DNA of 21,717 bases from an uncultured Acidimicrobiaceae bacterium (GTDB taxonomy: Bacteria > Actinomycetota > Acidimicrobiia > Acidimicrobiales > Ilumatobacteraceae). Below are positions 13,742-21,428 of the stretch, in pieces. Location: contig CAIXHI010000061.1 of the NCBI GenBank assembly GCA_903919215.1, positions 1-21,717 on the forward strand, given 5' to 3'. Below the pieces are notes generated by a model. It was not told the origin of the DNA, made no database searches, and saw nothing but the letters and a program-made list of their open reading frames with translations. Numbering within the stretch: position 1 is the stretch's first letter; the number at the start of each line of letters is the position of its first letter. Both the position numbers and the translations under genes were made by a program.

Positions 13742-14380
13742 TCAGTCGAAGCGGGGCCTGGAGCGCAGGGAGCGCTTCAGTTCGGCCATCCCGCTGGTGG
13801 TGGCGATGCTCTCGATTGCGTCCCACAACTTCGTGGCGGCCGCGCCACGGGGGATGGATGCAATCACGGGGCCGAAGAAGCTGGCCTCGTTGTCAGTGTC
13901 GGGGTGAAACGTGATGATCGGCGTACCGACATCGCGTCCGGTGCGAGCGAGTGCGGTCTCGGTGTCCTCACGCACGTACGCGTCGTGCGACTCGTCGAAC
14001 GCGTGCGCTGCAAGTTCGTTGGGCAAACCGGCAACCGACAACATCTCAGCGATGAACGCCACCGGCTCGTCCGTGATTTCCGGTCGCCGCCCATCTGGGT
14101 GGAAGGCCGTGCCGATCGCGGTGTACAACGCTCCGACGGCATCGTTGCCGTGCTGCATGCGCACCTCGTCGCAGACGCGGTGTGTGTACAGTCCGGCCAT
14201 GTGAACGGCGCGGTAGCCGTCGTCGTACGACTCCTGATCGCGACCCTCGTTGATCATCTTCAACGAGATGAAGCGCCAGTGCACCGTGTAGTGACGCTGT
14301 TGTTGCACTTCGACGACCCAGCGCGAGGTGATCCACGCCCACGGGCAGACAGGGTCGAAGAAGAACTCGAGATCTGCCAT
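13742..14380 (-). CDS. DsbA-family thioredoxin-fold protein, Rv2466c (mycothiol-linked nitroreductase)-like
   Basis: A 212-residue DsbA-like protein with the helical insertion typical of the family and no signal peptide, so cytoplasmic. The opening FFFDPVCPWAWITSRWVVEV closely matches the DPLCPWxWITSRW start of M. tuberculosis Rv2466c. Matches continue at EDTETALARTGRDVGTPIITF, then FFGPVIASIPRG, and the last residues MAELKRSLRSRPRFD. The active-site pair is CPWA (Cys12, Ala15), so it is a single-Cys version; as I recall, Rv2466c has two. By family it would use mycothiol as reductant. It lies between infB and rbfA, usually adjacent, and has a leaderless-type -10 box in the 20-bp gap after infB. 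The exact reaction is unknown. Confidence 0.87.
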   Translation of the reverse strand: MADLEFFFDPVCPWAWITSRWVVEVQQQRHYTVHWRFISLKMINEGRDQESYDDGYRAVHMAGLYTHRVCDEVRMQHGNDAVGALYTAIGTAFHPDGRRPEITDEPVAFIAEMLSVAGLPNELAAHAFDESHDAYVREDTETALARTGRDVGTPIITFHPDTDNEASFFGPVIASIPRGAAATKLWDAIESIATTSGMAELKRSLRSRPRFD

Positions 14381-14386
14381 GTGTCG

Positions 14387-14392
14387 ACGCTA
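14387..14392 (-). promoter_or_regulatory. Putative leaderless promoter -10 box (TAGCGT) of the DsbA-like gene
   Basis: TAGCGT on the minus strand is followed by 6 nt and the ATG at 14378-14380. The box fits inside the 20-bp gap after the infB stop. It could drive the DsbA-like gene and also rbfA-truB independently of the rimP promoter. Confidence 0.45.
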
Positions 14393-14400
14393 CCCGAGCG

Positions 14401-17400
14401 TCAGACGCGAGCGATCTCGCGCTCTTCGAAGGTCTCGATCAGGTCGCCAGGCTTGAGGTCCTGGAAGTCGCTGAGGCCGATACCACATTCGAAGCCCTCG
14501 CGGACCTCACGTGCATCGTCCTTGAAGCGCTTGAGTGACGTGATGGCGCCCTTCCAGATGATCGTGCCGTCGCGCAGGAAGCGCACCTTCGAACCACGAG
14601 TGATGGCTCCACTGCGCACCATGCAACCGGCGATGGCGCCGAGGCGAGGAACACGGAAGATCTCGCGGACCTCGGCTTCGCCGGTGACCACTTCCTCGAA
14701 CTCGGGGGCAAGCATGCCGACCATCGCCCGCTCGATGTCTTCGAGCAGTTTGTAGATGATCTCGTAGGTACGGATCTCGACGCCTTCGGCCTCGGCCATC
14801 CCCCGGGCCTTCTTGTCCGGGCGGACGTTGAAGCCGATGAGTGTGGCGTTAGTGGTGGCGGCGAGGCTGATGTCGTTCTCGGTGATACCACCGACCCCAC
14901 GGTGCACGAAGGCCAACTTGACCTCTTCGCGTTCGAGGCGCCGCAGTGCCTCGGTGACCGCTTCGAGCGAACCCTGCACATCGGCCTTGAGCACCAGGTT
15001 GAGGGTGGCGATCTCGCCGGCCTGAATCTGGTTGAAGATGTCTTCGAGCTTCACGCCGGTGCTCAGACGGGCATCGCCGCGCTGCGCCTTGAGGCGGTAA
15101 CGCTGCTCACGAGCCTCGGCCACGGTACGAGCTGTCTTTTCCGTCATCGACGAGCGGAACTCGTCGCCTGCGTTCGGAACGCTCTGCAGACCAAGCACCT
15201 GCACCGGGGTGCTGGGGCCAGCCGACTTCACTTGCTCGCCCTTGTCGTTGATCATGGCGCGAACGCGACCCCAGGCGGCGCCGGCGACGATCGGGTCGCC
15301 GACCTTCAGCTCACCCTTGTCGACGAGGATCGTGGCCACCGGGCCACGACCGATGTCGAGCTTGGCCTCGAGCACGACGCCCTTGGCCCGACCGGTGGGA
15401 TTGGCGGTGAGCTCTTCGATCTCGGCGACGGCAGCCAGCTGCTCGAGCAGATCGTCGACACCGAGGTTCTGCTGCGCCGACATCTCGACGACGATGGTGT
15501 CGCCACCCCAGGACTCGGGTACGAGTTCGTGTTCCGAGAGCTGCGAGAGCACACGCTGAACGTCGGCGTTCTCCTTGTCGATCTTGTTGAGCGCCACGAC
15601 GATCGGCACATCTGCCGCCTTCGCGTGGTTGATCGCCTCGATCGTCTGGGGCATGACACCGTCATCGGCCGCCACCATCAACACCACGATGTCGGTGACC
15701 TGTGCACCGCGAGCGCGCATCTTGGTGAAGGCCGCGTGGCCGGGTGTGTCGAGGAACGTGATCTTGCGACCATCGATATCGACCATGTAGGCACCGATGT
15801 GCTGGGTGATGCCACCGGCTTCGCCGGCGACCACGTTGGCGTTGCGGATCTTGTCGAGCAGCGTCGTCTTACCGTGGTCGACGTGACCCATGACGGTGAT
15901 GACCGGTGCACGCGGCACCTGCAGCGTCTCGTCGTCGTCGTCGCTGTCATCGAACAGCGCCTGCAACTCGAGTTCTTCTTGCTGACCGGGTTCCACCAGC
16001 AGCAGGTCGGCACCGACCTCGATCGCGAACAGTTCCATCTGCTCGTCGGTGAGCGTCATGGTCGCAGTGACCATCTCACCGTTCTGCAGCAGGAAGCGGA
16101 TGACGTCGGCAGCCGTGCGGTTCAGCTTGGGAGCGAACTCCTGGGCCGACACGCCACGCTCGACGATGATCGTGCCCTCGGGCACGGGTGCATTCGTCGC
16201 GGTGTAGTTGCTGTTGTAGTTGGGCTGCATCTCGTCGAAGTCACGACGACGACGAGCACGGCTCTTCTTGCGCGGGGCACGGCGCTGACCATTGGGGCGC
16301 GGACCGCCGCCACCACCGGGACGAGCACCGGGACCGCCACCGGGGCCGCCACCGGGACCACCGGGACCACCGGGACCGCCGCCGGGACCACCGGGACGCG
16401 GGCCGAAGCCACCGGGACGAGCGCCACCAGGACCACCGGTACGCGGGGCAAAGCCACCCGTGCGCGGGGCGCCGGGACCACCGGGACGAGCACCAGGACC
16501 ACCAGGGCCACCGGGACGAGCGGTGTAGCCACCCGTGCGCGGCGCGCCAGGGCCACCGGGACGAGCGCCGGGGCCACCCGGACGCAGACCACCAGGCGGC
16601 GGCGGAATCGGCTTGCCCGATGAGGACATCGGGCGACCGCCACCGGGCGGCGGCGGAATCGGCTTGCCAGACGGTGCCGTGGGGCGACCAGCCTGAGGTG
16701 CCGGCGGCCGACCGGGGGGCGGACCTACCGGACGGGTGGGCGGCGGACCGGCGGGTGAGCGCGGGGCGTCGGCAATCGACGGCGCCGGCGGACGAGCGAC
16801 GGGCGGCGGACCGGCCGGACGCGGCGGCTCGCCGGATGTGGGGCGACCGCTGGAGATACGGGCAACCGGGGCTTCCGCCACCGGCGCAGGAGCCTCGACA
16901 ACGGCAGCCGGAGCAGGAGCCTCGACGACGGGCGCCTCCACCACGGGAGCAGGAGCAGCAGCAGGAGCAACCGCAACAGGAGCAGGTGCAGGGGCCGGTG
17001 CAACGACAGCAGGAGCCTCGACGACGGGGGCCGGGGCAGGAGCCTCGACGACCGGCTGCGGAGCAGGTGCAGGGGCCGGAGCAGGTGCAGGGGCCGGAGC
17101 AGCGGCCTCGACGACAGGTGCTGGCGCCTCAGCCACGGGCGCAGGAGCGACCGCAGGGGCAGCCTCTTCGGCCTTGGGCTCGGCAACCTTCTTGGCGGCG
17201 GCCTTCTTCACCGGCTTGGCGTCAACCTGCTCGTCGGCGGGCGCGTCAAGCTTCGGCTCGACGCTGGCGGCCTTCTTGGCGGTCTTCTTGACGGCCTTGA
17301 GCTCTTCGGGCTGCTCGGGGCGCGTGAGACCCTCACGTTCCGCGCGACGACGGAGACGATCGGCCTGCGCCTCGATGAGCGTGGAGGAGTGACTCTTCAC

Positions 17401-17493
17401 CCCGACACCCATCACGTCACAGAGAGTCATCATCTCCGCATTCGTCATTCCGAGCACTTTTGCGAGCTCGTGCACGCGCATGTTCTTTGCCAA
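14401..17493 (-). CDS. infB: Translation initiation factor IF-2
   Basis: A GTPase of about 1030 residues that places fMet-tRNA on the 30S subunit and promotes subunit joining. Residues 5-50 are an IF2_N domain (MRVHELAKVLGMTNAEMM). Residues about 110-215 are Ala/Pro/Val-rich and 215-400 Pro- then Gly-rich. A second IF2_N lies near 446-505. The GTPase has G1 GHVDHGKT (536-543), G2 GGITQHIG, G3 DTPGH (582-586), G4 NKID (636-639) and G5 MSAQ, followed by domains II, III and the fMet-tRNA-binding C-terminus. I chose TTG 17491-17493, giving M-AKNMRVHELAK, with GAAAGG 12 bases upstream. ATG 17479-17481, four codons later, is the alternative. It begins 8 bp after ylxR. The DsbA-like gene follows. 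Confidence 0.96.
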   Translation of the reverse strand: MAKNMRVHELAKVLGMTNAEMMTLCDVMGVGVKSHSSTLIEAQADRLRRRAEREGLTRPEQPEELKAVKKTAKKAASVEPKLDAPADEQVDAKPVKKAAAKKVAEPKAEEAAPAVAPAPVAEAPAPVVEAAAPAPAPAPAPAPAPQPVVEAPAPAPVVEAPAVVAPAPAPAPVAVAPAAAPAPVVEAPVVEAPAPAAVVEAPAPVAEAPVARISSGRPTSGEPPRPAGPPPVARPPAPSIADAPRSPAGPPPTRPVGPPPGRPPAPQAGRPTAPSGKPIPPPPGGGRPMSSSGKPIPPPPGGLRPGGPGARPGGPGAPRTGGYTARPGGPGGPGARPGGPGAPRTGGFAPRTGGPGGARPGGFGPRPGGPGGGPGGPGGPGGGPGGGPGARPGGGGGPRPNGQRRAPRKKSRARRRRDFDEMQPNYNSNYTATNAPVPEGTIIVERGVSAQEFAPKLNRTAADVIRFLLQNGEMVTATMTLTDEQMELFAIEVGADLLLVEPGQQEELELQALFDDSDDDDETLQVPRAPVITVMGHVDHGKTTLLDKIRNANVVAGEAGGITQHIGAYMVDIDGRKITFLDTPGHAAFTKMRARGAQVTDIVVLMVAADDGVMPQTIEAINHAKAADVPIVVALNKIDKENADVQRVLSQLSEHELVPESWGGDTIVVEMSAQQNLGVDDLLEQLAAVAEIEELTANPTGRAKGVVLEAKLDIGRGPVATILVDKGELKVGDPIVAGAAWGRVRAMINDKGEQVKSAGPSTPVQVLGLQSVPNAGDEFRSSMTEKTARTVAEAREQRYRLKAQRGDARLSTGVKLEDIFNQIQAGEIATLNLVLKADVQGSLEAVTEALRRLEREEVKLAFVHRGVGGITENDISLAATTNATLIGFNVRPDKKARGMAEAEGVEIRTYEIIYKLLEDIERAMVGMLAPEFEEVVTGEAEVREIFRVPRLGAIAGCMVRSGAITRGSKVRFLRDGTIIWKGAITSLKRFKDDAREVREGFECGIGLSDFQDLKPGDLIETFEEREIARV
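16290..17165 (-). repeat. Low-complexity repeat tract inside infB
   Basis: The DNA encodes an Ala/Pro/Val stretch (VVEAPAPAP-like repeats, 16850-17165) and then a Pro/Gly stretch (16290-16850). The longest repeated unit, PGARPGGPGAPRTGG, occurs twice. Repeats are imperfect at the DNA level and stay in frame. Confidence 0.8.
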
Positions 17494-17501
17494 AACCCGT
17501 T

Positions 17502-17816
17502 TCAGCCTTTCGTCGAACTGAATTGTTCCATGTTGATGATCACGCCTTCGAATGCAAACCGCACCTTCTCGTCGAGATCGCGCACGATCGCGGCCGAGAT
17601 CGAGGCCTTCCATGCACGTTCGAACGCCTTCTTGCGTTCGGCAGTGCGGAAGCACTCGTATGAGCACAACCACGCACCCCTGCCGGCCGCAGTGCGGCTG
17701 ACGGTGGCGACATGGGCGCTCAGAGCACACCTGATCATTTCCGACTGCGGCCGATGGCGGCGGCAGCCGATGCAGGTGCGTTCAGGTACAGCGGTTCGGG
17801 TATCAGACGTGGTCAT
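17502..17816 (-). CDS. ylxR: YlxR-family protein
   Basis: A 104-residue basic protein of the YlxR (RNA/DNA-binding, DUF448) family encoded between nusA and infB in many Gram-positives. The hallmark RTCIGCRRHRP (Cys15, Cys18) opens the domain, followed by the GRGAWLCSYECF segment and a helical C-terminus (ERKKAFERAWKASI). Some YlxR proteins bind RNase P or act as nucleoid-associated regulators, so an RNA-linked role fits. The ATG at 17814-17816 overlaps the nusA stop by 14 bp, indicating translational coupling; a GTG one codon upstream is an equal alternative. The infB TTG start lies 8 bp downstream. Confidence 0.92.
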   Translation of the reverse strand: MTTSDTRTAVPERTCIGCRRHRPQSEMIRCALSAHVATVSRTAAGRGAWLCSYECFRTAERKKAFERAWKASISAAIVRDLDEKVRFAFEGVIINMEQFSSTKG

Positions 17817-18960
17817 CACCCGACTTCTCTTCTGACGGCGGTACGGGCTCGGCGGCCGCGGCCGCTTGCTCGTTCCACTGCTCTTGGGTCAGCACGGTGC
17901 CGTCGGCAGCATGCCATTCCATCGCGCCGGTTTCGGCGTTCGGGACCCACTCGCCCTCTTCGTAATCCGCGTCGTCGAGACCCTGCATGGGCTCGGTCTC
18001 GCCGCGGATATCGATACGCACGCCAGTGAGGCGAGCGGCGAGGCGGGCGTTCTGGCCCTCCTTGCCGATGGCCAGGCTGAGCTGGTTGTCGGGCACGATC
18101 ACATCGGCCTGGGTGGCGTCGTCGCTGATGATCACGGCAGTGACCTTGGCGGGCGACAGTGCCTTGGCGACGAAATCGGCCAGGTCTTCGCTGAACGGGA
18201 CGATGTCGATCTTCTCGCCGCGCAGTTCGTTGACGACCATGCGGACGCGACCGCCACGGGCACCGACGCACGCGCCGACCGGGTCGACGTTGTGGTCGTT
18301 GCTCCACACGGCGATCTTCGTGCGGTGCCCTGGTTCGCGGGCGCAGGCCTTGATCTCGACGATGCCGTCGGCGATCTCGGGCACTTCGAGCTCGAACAGG
18401 CGCTTGATGAGACCCGGGTGGGTGCGGCTGACCACGATCTGCGGACCCTTGGCGGTCTTGCGCACCTCGACGATGTACGCCTTGACGCGGTCGCCGGGGA
18501 CCGGACGCTCGAACGGCACCTGCTCGGCCTTGGGCAGCAGGCTCTCGACGCGACCGAGGTCGAGCAACGTGTAGCGGTCGTCTGCCTGCTGGATGATGCC
18601 AGTGACGATGTCGCCCTCGCGGTTCGCGTATTCCTCGAACTTGCGATCGCGCTCGGCCTCACGGATGCGCTGGCTCATCACCTGACGGAAGGTCTGGGCA
18701 GCGATGCGGCCCATCTCTTCCTTACGCGGGGTGTCGTCGCGCTCGTTGATCCAGGCTCCGTCGTCATCGAGGTCGTAGGCCAGGAATGTGAACTCGAACG
18801 TATCGGGGTTCACTTCCACGACGACCTCTTGAGCGGCACCGGGGCGACGCTTGTAGGCCGTGGCCAGTGCGTCGACGAGCACGTGGAGCAGAGTGTCGAC
18901 CGAGATGTTCTTCTCGTTGGCCAGCATCTTGATGGCTTCCGACATGTCGAGGTTGCTCAT
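17803..18960 (-). CDS. nusA: Transcription termination/antitermination factor NusA
   Basis: A 385-residue RNA polymerase-associated elongation factor. The N-terminal polymerase-binding domain (about 1-110) includes DTLLHVLVDALATAYKR and the FRQVMSQRIREAER helix. S1 covers about 116-181 (GDIVTGIIQQADDRYTLLDLG), KH1 about 229-253 (GACVGARGGRVRMVVNELRGEKIDIV) and KH2 about 295-318 (SLAIGKEGQNARLAARLTGVRIDI). The acidic repeats of proteobacterial NusA are absent; a short acidic/Ala tail follows, as is usual in actinobacteria. The ATG at 18958-18960 has an AAGGAGG ribosome binding site and overlaps the rimP stop by ATGA. The open frame extends upstream but runs inside rimP. Confidence 0.96.
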   Translation of the reverse strand: MSNLDMSEAIKMLANEKNISVDTLLHVLVDALATAYKRRPGAAQEVVVEVNPDTFEFTFLAYDLDDDGAWINERDDTPRKEEMGRIAAQTFRQVMSQRIREAERDRKFEEYANREGDIVTGIIQQADDRYTLLDLGRVESLLPKAEQVPFERPVPGDRVKAYIVEVRKTAKGPQIVVSRTHPGLIKRLFELEVPEIADGIVEIKACAREPGHRTKIAVWSNDHNVDPVGACVGARGGRVRMVVNELRGEKIDIVPFSEDLADFVAKALSPAKVTAVIISDDATQADVIVPDNQLSLAIGKEGQNARLAARLTGVRIDIRGETEPMQGLDDADYEEGEWVPNAETGAMEWHAADGTVLTQEQWNEQAAAAAEPVPPSEEKSGDDHV

Positions 18961-19484
18961 CTCGCGTCCTCCTTCTTGACGGCTTTCGTGGGTTGCTTGG
19001 GGGTCGGACCCCACACGAAAATCGTGCGGGCCCGATCAATCTGGTCGTAGTCGACTGTGCGCTCGAGGGTGCCATCTTTGGCAGGTGTGTCGAGCAGCAC
19101 GGTGCAACTACGGTCGCCGGCGGAGGTGAGCACACCTTGGAAACGCCGATCGGCGTTCACGGCGTTGCTCAGCCGCACGGACACGGTCTTGCCAACCTCA
19201 CGCTGGAAGTGCGCCGGTGTGCGCATCGTGCGCTCGAGACCGGGGCTGGTGACTTCCAACGTGTAGTGCCCGGCGACGGGGTCGAGGTGGTCGAAATCAC
19301 GTCCGACGAGGCGAGTCACCAGCGTGATGTCCTCGAGCGACACGCCTGCTTCGCTGCCGACCGGGGTATCGATCGTGATCCGCAGAGTGCCACCGCGGAA
19401 CTCGAGGTCGTAGAGGTCGAGCTTGAGGTCGGCAACGATTGGCTGCACGATCTTGCGGATTTTCTCAAGGTTTTGCTCGCTCAT
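18957..19484 (-). CDS. rimP: Ribosome maturation factor RimP
   Basis: A 175-residue factor for 30S subunit assembly. The N-terminal domain contains LDLYDLEFRGGTLRITIDTP, then GVSLEDITLVTRLVGRDFDHLDPVAGHYTLEVTSPGLER, which is the family signature (EVSSPGLDR in most). The C-terminal SH3-like domain runs from about residue 90, and the tail is basic. The ATG at 19482-19484 has an excellent AAAGGAGGT ribosome binding site seven bases upstream. It heads the rimP-nusA-ylxR-infB operon and is coupled to nusA by ATGA. A GC-rich hairpin lies in its leader, and a TATACT box lies about 100 bp upstream. Confidence 0.94.
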   Translation of the reverse strand: MSEQNLEKIRKIVQPIVADLKLDLYDLEFRGGTLRITIDTPVGSEAGVSLEDITLVTRLVGRDFDHLDPVAGHYTLEVTSPGLERTMRTPAHFQREVGKTVSVRLSNAVNADRRFQGVLTSAGDRSCTVLLDTPAKDGTLERTVDYDQIDRARTIFVWGPTPKQPTKAVKKEDAR

Positions 19485-19526
19485 CTGTCGACCTCCTTTC
19501 TCGCGTCTGGCCCCTAGCAGTAAAGA

Positions 19527-19553
19527 AGGCGTGGGCCGTGAGAGCCCACGCCT
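19527..19553 (-). promoter_or_regulatory. Leader hairpin upstream of rimP (attenuator candidate)
   Basis: A perfect 10-bp stem (AGGCGTGGGC/GCCCACGCCT) with a 7-nt loop. On the minus strand it is followed by a pyrimidine-rich TTCTTTACT stretch, about 40 nt before the rimP ATG. The shape fits a weak intrinsic terminator or attenuator. The plus strand has no T-rich follow-up, so the rimP direction is favoured. Confidence 0.5.
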
Positions 19554-19583
19554 CCAGTTCAGGGAACTTCAAAGGACCTGCCG

Positions 19584-19589
19584 AGTATA
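19584..19589 (-). promoter_or_regulatory. Putative -10 box (TATACT) of the rimP operon
   Basis: TATACT is close to the consensus -10. It would give a leader of roughly 90 nt that contains the 19527-19553 hairpin and the strong rimP ribosome binding site. It lies 12 bp from the divergent proS -10 box. No clear -35 box is seen. Confidence 0.5.
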
Positions 19590-19601
19590 TCTCCCAGCCG
19601 G

Positions 19602-19607
19602 TATTCT
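19602..19607 (+). promoter_or_regulatory. Putative leaderless promoter -10 box (TATTCT) of proS
   Basis: TATTCT ends exactly 7 nt before the GTG at 19615, predicting a leaderless proS transcript. There is no Shine-Dalgarno before this GTG or before the in-frame ATG at 19624. Confidence 0.5.
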
Positions 19608-19614
19608 TCGGCCC

Positions 19615-21372
19615 GTGCTCCGAATGTCGACGTTGTTCCTCCGTACGCTCCGAGAGGACCCCGCTGACGCTGAAGTGGCCGGTCACCGGCTTCTGCTGCG
19701 CGCGGGGTATATCCGCCGTGCCGCCCCAGGAGGGTTCACCTGGCTGCCGCTGGGCTGGATCGTCTACCGCAACATCGAGCGGATCGTCCGCGAAGAGATG
19801 GACCGCGAGGGCTTCCAAGAGGTGCACTTTCCGGCGCTGCTGCCTCGCGAACCGTACGAGGCCACCGGCCGCTGGGCCGACTACGGCGACAACCTGTTCC
19901 GCCTGAAAGACCGCAAGGGCGCGGATTTCTTGTTGGCGCCCACGCACGAGGAGATGTTCACGCTGCTCGTCAAAGACCTGTACAGCAGCTACAAAGACCT
20001 CCCGGTCGTGCTCTACCAAATCCAGACCAAGTACCGCGACGAGGCTCGGCCGCGAGCCGGCCTGCTGCGCGGCCGCGAGTTCGTGATGAAGGACTCGTAC
20101 AGCTTCGATATCGACGATGCCGGCCTCGAGGCCAGCTATCAGAAGCATCGCGTCGCCTATCAGCGCACGTTCGACCGGCTCGGCCTCCCAATCGTCATCG
20201 TCTCGGCGATGAGCGGCGCGATGGGCGGTTCGGCAAGTGAGGAGTTCCTGGCGCCGATGGCCGTCGGCGAGGACACCTACGTGCGTTGCACCACCTGCGA
20301 CTATGCCGCGAACACCGAGGCTGTGCGGGTTGCCGCACCCACGCCCGTGCCGTTCGAGGGTCTGCCCGCCGCGGTGGTGGCCGACACCCCCGACACTCCC
20401 ACCATTGCGACGCTGGTCGATCTGTTCAACGCTCGCGCCGACCTGCGTCGCCCCGACCGCGACTGGACGGCAGCCGACACGCTGAAGAACCTGGTCGTGA
20501 AGCTGAAGCACCCGGACGGCACCACCACTGCGCTCGCCATCGGCGTGCCCGGCGACCGCGACGTCGATATGAAGCGTCTCGAGGCGCAAGTCTCGCCCGC
20601 CGAGATCGAACCGTTCACCGAGGCCGACTTCGCCCTGCAGCCCACCTTGGCCAAGGGCTACATCGGGCCGGGCGCGCTCGGCCTCGATCGCCCGGCGGGT
20701 GTGCAGTACCTCGTCGACCCGCGCATCGTCGACGGCACGCTGTGGATCACCGGCGCCGATCAGTCCGGACGCCACGTGTACAACCTGGCGATGGGCCGCG
20801 ACTTCACACCTGACGGCACCATCGAAGCGGCCGAAGTGCACGATGGCGACGAGTGCCCCAACTGTGGCGCTGCGCTGGAGATGGCCCGCGGTATCGAGAT
20901 GGGCCACATCTTCCAACTCGGCCGCAAGTACGCCGAGGCGCTGGGTCTGACGGTGCTCGACGAGCACGGCAAGACCCGCGTGGTCACGATGGGCTCCTAT
21001 GGCATCGGCGTCTCACGAGCGCTCGGTGCTCTGGCCGAAATGAACAACGACGCCAAGGGTCTCATCTGGCCGCGCGAGATTGCGCCGGCCGATGTGCACA
21101 TCGTCGCCACCGGCAAGGCCACCGACCCGCAACTCCCCGCCGCCGAACTGCTGGCAGCCGAGTGCGAAGCCGCCGGCCTGCGCGTGCTGTTCGACGACCG
21201 CGTTGGGGTCTCCCCCGGCGTGAAGTTCAACGACGCGGAGTTGGTGGGCGTGCCCACCATCGTGGTGGTCGGCCGAGGTCTGGCCGACGGCGTGGTCGAG
21301 GTGAAGGATCGCCGCACCGGCGAGAAGGCCGACATCGCTCTGGCTGATGTGGTCGCCCATCTGAAAGCGTAA
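19615..21372 (+). CDS. proS: Prolyl-tRNA synthetase, bacterial type with editing domain
   Basis: A class II synthetase of about 585 residues that charges tRNA-Pro. Motif 2 is TKYRDEARPRAGLLRGREF with MKDSYSF (about 138-165), and motif 3 is GSYGIGVSRALGALAE (about 459-475). The INS editing domain, which removes misactivated alanine, sits between motifs 2 and 3 (about 240-400). CTTC (near 225) and CPNC (near 413) flank it. The anticodon-binding domain is at about 490-585. GTG 19615 is preferred because a TATTCT box lies 7 nt upstream; ATG 19624 is an in-frame alternative only three codons later. It is divergent from rimP and followed after 56 bp by a secreted-protein gene. Confidence 0.96.
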   Translation: MLRMSTLFLRTLREDPADAEVAGHRLLLRAGYIRRAAPGGFTWLPLGWIVYRNIERIVREEMDREGFQEVHFPALLPREPYEATGRWADYGDNLFRLKDRKGADFLLAPTHEEMFTLLVKDLYSSYKDLPVVLYQIQTKYRDEARPRAGLLRGREFVMKDSYSFDIDDAGLEASYQKHRVAYQRTFDRLGLPIVIVSAMSGAMGGSASEEFLAPMAVGEDTYVRCTTCDYAANTEAVRVAAPTPVPFEGLPAAVVADTPDTPTIATLVDLFNARADLRRPDRDWTAADTLKNLVVKLKHPDGTTTALAIGVPGDRDVDMKRLEAQVSPAEIEPFTEADFALQPTLAKGYIGPGALGLDRPAGVQYLVDPRIVDGTLWITGADQSGRHVYNLAMGRDFTPDGTIEAAEVHDGDECPNCGAALEMARGIEMGHIFQLGRKYAEALGLTVLDEHGKTRVVTMGSYGIGVSRALGALAEMNNDAKGLIWPREIAPADVHIVATGKATDPQLPAAELLAAECEAAGLRVLFDDRVGVSPGVKFNDAELVGVPTIVVVGRGLADGVVEVKDRRTGEKADIALADVVAHLKA

Positions 21373-21428
21373 ATCCGCTCTTAGCCGTGTGAGTGGCTTC
21401 CGGTTCGCGCACCAACGATCGGACCAGC

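Noticed and set aside
16290..16620. CRISPR-like regular repeats
   Set aside because: The repeats are in-frame Gly/Pro codons of infB without spacer structure or adjacent cas genes.
14902..16623. A 573-codon plus-strand open frame opposite infB
   Set aside because: Its C-terminal Thr/Gly/Ala repeats are the reverse reading of the IF-2 Gly/Pro linker. No start signal or domain is seen.
19465..20967. A 500-codon minus-strand open frame opposite proS
   Set aside because: It is antisense to a full-length ProRS and would overrun the rimP promoter region; composition is shadow-like.
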